This document shows, piece by piece, positions 56,883 to 64,000 of a stretch of 64,000 nt of DNA. Location: assembly GCA_002794785.1 (NCBI GenBank), contig NBBA01000001.1, positions 3,844,001 to 3,908,000 on the forward strand, written 5' to 3'. Below the pieces are notes generated by a model. It saw nothing but the letters and a program-made list of their open reading frames with translations. It searched no databases and was not told where the DNA came from. Every line of letters starts with the position of its first letter. Position 1 is the stretch's first letter. Both the position numbers and the translations under genes were made by a program. This DNA comes from Coniferiporia sulphurascens. Lineage: Eukaryota > Basidiomycota > Agaricomycetes > Hymenochaetales > Hymenochaetaceae.

Positions 56883-58636
56883 TTACCAGAAGTGATTGCT
56901 AGCGAGGGGATGATCATGCACTCTGCGAAGGAGGACCACGTTTGCCGTCAAGCTGGAGAACTGGGTGAAATCCGTTAGGGAAAAAACGAATCAAAGAGTT
57001 GAGGAAAAGCGTACTCCATTTCCAATGAAAACAGCGGCCCGTTGTGCAATAGCCATGTCTACCGCCTGCGCAATATACTTCTGCTCAAGGCTCAAGGACA
57101 TATCTCGGCTTGAATAAATTTGGTCCCAGTTTCCGTCCTCCATGATTCTACTTTTGAGTTTAGCAACCCACTCGCGGTCGCCGTTTGTAAGGATGTACAG
57201 CCTGCGGATCGGGTGTGCACCCTCATCCGTGCCGCGCGCCTCCCACTGGTAGCGCGACTCCTGCACCCGCGCAGCGATGCGTTCAATATCTGGCCAGCAG
57301 TGATCCATATATATGGCAATGTTTTCCGGTGTGTTTTCGCCCCAACCGCCTCCGGGAGGAACGACGAAGCGGTCCGCGACCCCTGGAACTTGGTTCCAGC
57401 CCATGTAGGGTGAAGACCAGTTCGCAAGATGCGCACAGTGCGCGTCGTAGTCGCCCCTTCGGATGTGCACCGCCATGAGATCCGGGCATCATTCGGGGGC
57501 GGATCCTCACCGAGCACTGGGGCAACACTAGCAGCATTCGTACGCAACGCAGCGAGGACAAGAGGCGACCAGTTGAATTCGGTCAAGACGGGGGATTCGC
57601 GGAGAGTGGGCCACGTCGTCTCTATATTCGGATCTCCGAAATGTCTAAACGAATTAACGAAATAAGCTTAAATTAAGGCGCAGCAAAAAGGGGGAAATAT
57701 TTACTGCCAATCAAAGGGGTGTTCCATACCACCATATAATTCTACACAGCCTTCAGGCATGTTTAAAAGCTTATCAACGTACTTCTCCACAACGGCTTGG
57801 ACAGTAGCACCGTCGAGGCCTTCATTCATATCCTTGATGCTAACTTTCGTCCTTCTCTCTTCTGGACACACTTTCTTGAACCAGTCTTCGCTTACTGCGC
57901 GTGGTGCAGGATGTTCTGGAGGAAAGTTACCGCCGGCAATAGGACCTGGAACACACATATATGAGCATGTCGCATGAAGGACACAAAGAGCTCGAATAGT
58001 ACCTTGTACAAGTGCAGCAAGCGGTATGCGCGAGGGAATGAGATGGCCATTGTAGTCGACGAACGGTTCCGATCCCTTGTGCCAGGTGTACGGCTCAAAA
58101 ACATAGCTGCACGATTGCTTGTGAGGCTATGGATTTCATGAGTAAAATAAAACTTACGCTCTGTTTGAAAGATAGGCTACATGTGACGTCATATAAAGAG
58201 GACCGAAGATGTTATTCCAACCGAGACCTATTAGAGAATGAGTGAATAATGAGACCGCGTTTAGTATCGTGGACTTACCCCAATGCTGGTTCGAGACCCA
58301 CACGTAGCGCCCATTTTCACCCTCTGGGAAGGGTAGAGAGGCATTATGTTGTGGATAATTCCGTTCAATTTCGTAGAAACGTTCGAAGTTCGGAGGGAGG
58401 ACGGAAGGCTCGACCGAGCCATACCTAATGTTCTCCCAGGCGACCTTAATGTTGGCGAGGTAGTAGTAGATTGTGAGGCCTATGAAGAAGGGTAAACCAA
58501 GAAGGCAGAAGGAAAAGACGCGTCGGCGCGAGGAGGGGGCCACACGTCGGAGTGGACCAAAGGAGGCGCCGGTTGGGAGTAGCTCGTACTGAGCTTCACG
58601 GCCACTTGCACTGGCGAGAAATCGCGGAAGCCTCAT
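56883..58636 (-). CDS. type II membrane fucosyltransferase-like glycosyltransferase, paralogue 2
   Basis: Paralogue of the enzyme at 34352-36087. Start ATG at 58636 (MRLPRFLASASGREAQYELL), membrane anchor near residues 41-61 (FSFCLLGLPFFIGLTIYYYL), stem FYEIERNYPQHNASLPFPEG, matching the first copy closely. Catalytic motif MAVHIRRGDYDAHCAHLANW; then RRLYILTNGDREWVAKLKSR and QKYIAQAVDMAIAQRAAVFI. After the intron following IGNG the last exon reads FSSLTANVVLLRRVHDHPLA and ends NHFW at TAA 56883. Intron positions correspond to the first copy where both were read. Probable Golgi lumenal enzyme; acceptor unknown. Confidence 0.72.
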
Positions 58637-59293
58637 GGCGGACGGCGAAGTGCGCGATGGGCGTTAGAGAGGGAACAGGAGGAGGAACAGACGTGAAGCA
58701 GTACATTCCGGAGACGGCGAGAACCAAAGGTGCTGCGCACGGTGCGGGTACGTTTCTAGTTGACGGGGACACTCAGTTCGGCAGCCGGCACGGCTGGCGT
58801 ACTAAGTTAATTCATTTCATCAGCGCCCGTCGGCGTGTACACGGCTAACCTCCCCTTAACTGTTGGGCATTTCGCCAGACATAGCATTAGCCATTGAGTA
58901 GAAATTGATAGAAATTGAATTAGAGAAATGTGATTTATGGCCAGATCCAATTATTTAATCGCAGGATGACTTCATCAAATGTTGCCTATTTTGAACAAAA
59001 AGACACTGTGTAATAAGCATGAAAGGACATTAATTGGTTATTATTTCTGGAGAAACTGACATTCAAGATGCGCATTATTGCTTGACCCACAGAATTTGAG
59101 TCTGCTGGGCACTGTGGTTGCAGACAGCGCGGTTGCGTCGGTTTCCGCGGTTCCGCCCACTGGTAAAAAAAGACTCCCACGGTCTCTTCCGCAACGGGTT
59201 GTCGAATATCAAATACCAGCAATTTCTTTCCTCACGTTGCCGAACAGCAGTAGCCCTTACCTCCTCACTTCATCCACGCCAGTCCCCGCAACG
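58637..59293. other. divergent promoter region of glycosyltransferase 2 and COX6
   Basis: No gene supported. The frame of COX6 is open upstream to about 59078, but the mitochondrial presequence start at 59294 is the better choice. Confidence 0.5.
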
Positions 59294-59781
59294 ATGAACA
59301 TTCGCCTTGTCTCCACCGCCCTTCGCGCCTCGCGCCTCGCACCCTCCGCGTCCCTCCGCGCCGCCTCGGCGCCCTCCGTGCTCGCTGGCGCACGCCGCGC
59401 GATGTCGGGTGCGCACCACCAAGAAACGTTCGAGTCCTTCACCGCGCGTTATGTCTCCTTCTTCCAGTCCGTGGAGGACCTCTTCGAGCTCCAGCGCGGG
59501 CTCAACAACTGCTTCGCGCATGACCTCGTCCCCGCACCCTCTGTCATCGAGGCCGCACTTCACGCCGCTCGTCGTGTCGACGACTATTCGACTGCCGTAC
59601 GAATCTTCGAGGGTATCAAAGAGAAGGTCGAAAACAAGAAGCAGTATGAATCCTACCTCGAGGAGCTCAAGGGCATTCGGGAGGAGCTCGGTCAGATGAT
59701 TCTTGCTCCTCAGGTTGTTTTTCTTGCTCATATCTTCTGACAGGTGTCAGTACGAAGGAAGAGTTATATCCCTCTGCATAG
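59294..59781 (+). CDS. COX6: cytochrome c oxidase subunit 6 (Cox6 / COX5A)
   Basis: Nuclear-encoded subunit of mitochondrial complex IV. Start ATG at 59294; the presequence MNIRLVSTALRASRLAPSAS is rich in Arg, Ser and Ala. The mature part carries HHQETFESFTARYVSFFQSV, DLFELQRGLNNCFAHDLVPA and EAALHAARRVDDYSTAVRIF, the family signature. One intron: the exon ends KGIREEL at G|GTCAGA and resumes at G-GTSTKEELYPSA-like sequence (GVSTKEELYPSA), stop TAG 59779-59781. Reading through the donor would give a false end. About 143 residues, normal for the precursor. Confidence 0.93.
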
Positions 59782-60919
59782 AACGGGGGCTTGTTCTACT
59801 TAGGTTCGTCTCTTTTACGGCTTTTTGTGAATAATTATCTCATTTCGAAACGCGTAGATTCTTAACTACTAACTGCAATGTTATTTCCTTCACCTAAACG
59901 GTAATCACGGAATACTCATGCTTCACCGCGCTCTTTTACACTGGTGTTTACGCGCGACCGGTGGGGGATCCACTCATGAATTTGCAAAAAGATGTACCGC
60001 TGAACAGCGAAAATCAACACCCACCGATGGATTAGGGAAAAGCACTACCTCTGTTTCATACTTTGTGCTGCCAAATACGTCAATGCAGTCTTTTGCTAAT
60101 GCGTTCCGATTAATGCCGTTGGAACTATGTGCCGAGTTTCTCTAGATGTGTCTGCGCTCTGAGCTGAATTCCAGGTACGCGATCAGAGGACGCGAACTAC
60201 GACGCTGCCCTGTCGCAATGCATGCAAATAATGTATTGTTTTGTGCTGCGATTGTTCCCGAGACGGAGCCGAAGCAACACGTTATCACCCGTACGAATCT
60301 GCCAGGAAACTAGAGTTTAAAATGATTTGGGTAGACTGGTTCGGATCAAAATTACTATACCCGAGAAGCTCTTAGAAACGATTTGATCGGTGTTTTTGCT
60401 AGGCTCGGAATTTGAGTTGTAGCTAGGACCAGTGTAACTTCAGCGAATTTGTGCATCGTTGTGCCCATGGGAAGCAGCGATTTCGCTCTAATCTAAATTT
60501 TTGAATAAAGGGAATACTTTGTCGTCAGTTTATGGGGTCACCATTTTTCTAATGGCATTGACCGCGCCAGTGGTGGGGTTTTGGCCGTGATGAATTTCGT
60601 TATTGAAGATTGTCTCCCCTTTTCCAGAAAAGAAATTACGTGGTACCCTTTGATGCAGCTCCGGGATCAAGCTCTTTCGATGCAGATATGATTGGAAATA
60701 AGTTACAGTGCCTTCAGAGCGTTATGCAATAGATGAAACCAACAGTAGCTGAGAGTGTGTAAAGTGCAAACGTGAGTTTTACCCAATTTACAAATGAGCA
60801 TTGTCAGAGGGGAAGGTGGGTGTAAATCCGAAAGGACGGAATTATGGGAATAAAAGAAAGGGAAAGGATGGAACTTAAGAGAATCCATTGCTCGGCCAGC
60901 TCCCCGGGCTTGCATCTCG
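59782..60919. other. intergenic, no gene seen
   Basis: Over 1.1 kb between the convergent stops of COX6 and Utp14. ORFs at 59918-60145 and 60703-60963 have no recognisable content. No repeat or RNA gene identified. Confidence 0.5.
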
Positions 60920-63900
60920 TCAGAGCTTTTCGAGAGGGTCGATAATTGTGCCCATCTACACACAAATAAGTCGAGAGCCTGTTAGCAATTGTATTTCGCG
61001 GGGATGCAGCTCAAACCTACCTTCTTGACCACGCGCGGCAATGTACCGCGTTGGAACCCAAGGCGGGTGTTCCACTCCACACCAAGCGGCGTGTCCATGC
61101 GCGCCTCAAACTGTGCTTTGCTTGTGTATGGGTACGGCAAGTCGCGTACTGCGTACTTCGCCGCTTTTTTGTCCCGTCGCTCCGAGATGATAACATGCGC
61201 TTTGCCATAGTCTGCGCGTGACTTTGGGTCGATACCTGCGACCTTTTTAATTAAGTGTGCTTTCGGAGCAGCTTTTTTTGTTCCCGTTCCGCCCCAAGAT
61301 CCCTAAGAAAAATGGCATGGTAAGAGAACTACCGCGCACAGAGAGTTGTAACCACTAACCCAGCCTGCTAAAGTGGTGTCTACCTCTCGAGGAGCATCGG
61401 CCTCGATTTCTTTCCGCTTCGCTTCCTCGAATTGCTAATAAACAAAATATTAGAGACCAATAAACATAATCTTAACAAAAAAGGGCATACCCGAACAACA
61501 TTGTCACCTGCAAACGCCCTTGCGACAAGCTCACGTTGTTCGAACGCTTTTACTTTTTTGCCCTTGGTCAATGACGCTTCCTGCTCCTCGACTTCGCTAT
61601 TCACGTCAGAGTCGCCCTCATCCGCAGCTCGGGCCTCCTTGCCTTTGCCCTTTTTAGATTTTTTCTTCTCTCTCGTCTTTTTCTTGCTGTCGCCGTTAAT
61701 GGCACCATTGACGACAGTGTTATCAGCCGTCCTTTCCGAGTTGTCGAGTGCCAGGACGTCTTCCGCGGAGATCTCTACAACGGCGTCGTCTACCTCCCGC
61801 TCGCGCTCATCTGCACCCTTTTTCAGCTGCTTTTGAAACGCACCCTCCGATTTCTGCGCGCGTGTCACATTTTTACCGAAGACCAATTCGTTCTTGCGCT
61901 TCGCGACCTTAGAGGATGAGGAAGTAGACTCCGGGAGGGCGAGCCATGGATTTAGCTCTTCGGCGTTAACTGCTGCAGAGGATACGGAAAAGGAAGGGGG
62001 CGGAGGTGAAACCGGGCTATCGTACACTGCGAGGACTGGGCGAGGACTGGAGAGATGACATGTGAATCGTGTGATCGTAACGTGGAGGTTTCGGAGATGG
62101 CCGAGGGAGGGGGAGGGGGAAGCAAATTTGAGGGCTGTGCCAAAGGAATCCGTAAGTACGGATTTTGAAGAAAGGATTGAAAACGAGAACACGTACTTGA
62201 GGACCAGGCCGGAACATCATGCGACCATTGACACGCTCAACAGGCATTGGACTCCCAACATCCTTTTCAGTGTCAACGTCACTATTTTCCGGTAAGTCAC
62301 CCATCTCCTTCCGGAAGTCGTCAATCATTCGATCTACAGCCTGACTCTGCCGCGCGGCAGCGTCTTTCATGAACTTCATCTCGAACACGCTCTTCGCCTT
62401 CTTTTTCAAGTCAGAGTCACTGCCTTCATCATCCTCGCCGCCGGCACCACTGCGCAGTTTCTCGAGCTCTTCAAAAGCGCTTGCCTTGATCCTCATCACA
62501 CCATCCTCACCGACTAGATCATCGTCGGAACTGTCGCCATCATCGCCATCCCCGTCCTCACTCCCGCTTCCCACACCTTGTATCCGTCGCCGCAGTCGTT
62601 CCCCCCTCTCCAGCATCTCGTTGATATCCCGACGCTGGTCCACATCTAGCTCCCCGCGGGCCTTCATCGCCTTTGCCCACTTGCCGGTGTTCTTGTGCTT
62701 TAACGTTGCACGCTCTTTCGCCCTTTCCACTTCCGCCTTCATCCTCTCTTCTTCTAGATCCTCAACATTACCCGCGGCTGCATCAAGTTTTGCAAGCAGT
62801 TTCGTACGCTCCTTCTTTTGAATGCGATGGAACGCCTTGCTTTTAATCTTTGAGACACGCTTCGCCTTAGAATCGGCGCGAAAAGCAAGCTCGCGCATTT
62901 TACGCAGTTCCGCACGGCGTGCAGCGACCTCCTCGACAGAGAGGTCTTTCATCAAAAGATCTTCTGTTTTGTTAATATCTTCCTCATTTAGTTTCGCGGA
63001 CTTGAGCAACCGGTCAATTGAACTTTCAAGCTCAGTTGTAGGCTATAAAAGGGCACTCAGTAGAACCCGCGGACTTCTTAGAATAACTACCAACCTTAAA
63101 TTTCGCGGTCAACTCGAGATTTGAAACCTTCACGGCCCTCGGGGCTTGCAAGGGGAAGCTGAGATGTTCAGCCTATTAAGCAAAATTTGTTCAGAGTCAG
63201 GCTTCTCCCTTATATTCTCTCATACGATTAAGAAATGCGCACCTCCTGAATTCTTTTCATCGTCTCAGACCATTTGTCGACCTCCTGCTTCGTCTGTTCA
63301 TACGCAGCTTCGCGATCAAGTTTTTCCTGAGTTCTTGTTGGGAGAGGTGCTGGTAGAGGCTGATTCTTTGGGTTTGATGAGGATGCAAGGGACTTCGTTG
63401 CTTTCTTAAGGGACGAAAGAACGCTGGGCTTGGAAGCTAGCGGTGTAAGGAGGTCATCCAGGCTGAGCTTTGACGATCCTGTATCTTATTCAGCCGCACA
63501 TACTGTGTCAAATTAAAGTATCAATTCACCTGCTCGTGCTCCGAATTCACTCTCTGCTGATGCCTCAGTACGGTCTTTTAGTAACCTTTTCTTCTTTTTG
63601 ATTTGAGAGATCCCTACATGCTTCACGTTGTCTTCGTCCTCGTCAGCTGCTTTGCGCTTCGCGCCAGTTTCAAGATTAGAGACAAAGCTGCCAAGGTTGT
63701 CGAGAGCGGACAAGTCAGGCTCATCCTCATCCGAGCCGGAGACATCAAGACTCGCATCTTCCCTCCCAGAGTCTTCGTCCTCTTCGGAGTCTTCGTCGGA
63801 GTCCTCTTCAGCTTCGACCATGTCGGCATCAACGTCGGATTCTCCTTTATTCGCGGAATCGTCATCCTTCAATGAGGGTTTACTCGACTTCTTCAGGGAA

Positions 63901-64000
63901 GTGCTATCCAATTTCTGTGTGTCTTGATCGTCTCCGAGATCCGGAAGACCTCTTCCGTCCAGCACGTCCAAGACATCGAAGAACTCGTCGTCTTCACCTT
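60920..64000 (-). CDS. UTP14: U3 snoRNP / SSU processome protein Utp14, 5' end cut by window
   Basis: Nucleolar protein needed for 18S rRNA maturation; it activates the helicase Dhr1. The upstream edge reads EDDEFFDVLDVLDGRGLPDL, then acidic stretches (EEDSDEDSEEDEDSGREDAS). The conserved central part is LNEEDINKTEDLLMKDLSVE, ELRKMRELAFRADSKAKRVS, KIKSKAFHRIQKKERTKLLA and KHKNTGKWAKAMKARGELD. The C-terminal domain has GSWGGTGTKKAA, VIISERRDKKAAKYAVRDLP, PYPYTSKAQFEARM and, after a last intron, MGTIIDPLEKL ending at TGA 60920. Several short introns near 63490, 63240, 63040, 62195, 61490, 61370. Only the first few residues are missing. Confidence 0.93.

Overview
The window is nuclear DNA of a filamentous basidiomycete, most likely an agaricomycete (mushroom-forming fungus). 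The genes are dense and split by many short introns of roughly 45-65 nt. It carries a class I hydrophobin, three SC15-like secreted proteins, a basidiomycete-type homeodomain gene and long coiled-coil and WD40 proteins typical of fungi. I cannot name the species. Most coordinates below are whole-CDS spans, start codon to stop codon including introns. Splice sites were read by eye from GT/AG signals and frame continuity.

Layout. 1-5 kb: 5' part of an ABCA-type transporter and two unrecognised serine-rich ORFs. 5-11.5 kb: nucleoporin Nup96, a homeodomain factor, a family-16 protein methyltransferase. 11.5-14.3 kb: mostly empty by long-ORF criteria, but it hides a six-exon gene of unknown function. 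14.3-18 kb: RuvB-like 2 (Reptin), mitochondrial ribosomal protein uL2m and a GON7-like KEOPS subunit. 18-23.7 kb: a head-to-tail array of three SC15-like secreted-protein genes, each with its upstream region duplicated. 23.8-31.3 kb: an SCI1/NKAPD1-like nuclear protein, ribosomal proteins eL21, uS4 and eL28, a Trf4-type poly(A) polymerase, one small unknown ORF. 32.4 kb: class I hydrophobin. 34-39.5 kb: a type II membrane fucosyltransferase-like enzyme and a RhoGEF-PH-FYVE protein. 39.5-42.5 kb: a nest of three solo LTRs with intact target-site duplications. 42.5-52 kb: a giant coiled-coil protein and an Lgl/Sro7/tomosyn-type exocytosis regulator. 52-64 kb: RWDD2-like protein, SnoaL-like protein, a Tra2-like splicing factor, a second fucosyltransferase-like paralogue, COX6, and the C-terminal bulk of Utp14.

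Functional threads. Housekeeping genes for ribosomes and RNA processing dominate (Utp14, uS4, eL21, eL28, Trf4, Tra2-like, uL2m). A second theme is the hyphal surface and secretion: SC15 array, hydrophobin, two Golgi-type glycosyltransferases, Lgl/Sro7 and RhoGEF. The most noteworthy local structures are the SC15 array with an inverted repeat beside the TATA box, the nested LTRs with three separate 5-bp target duplications, the hidden all-phase-0 gene, a start-codon-only exon in Reptin, two GC-AG introns, and a uS4 5' end that cannot be spliced canonically into the expected N-terminus.
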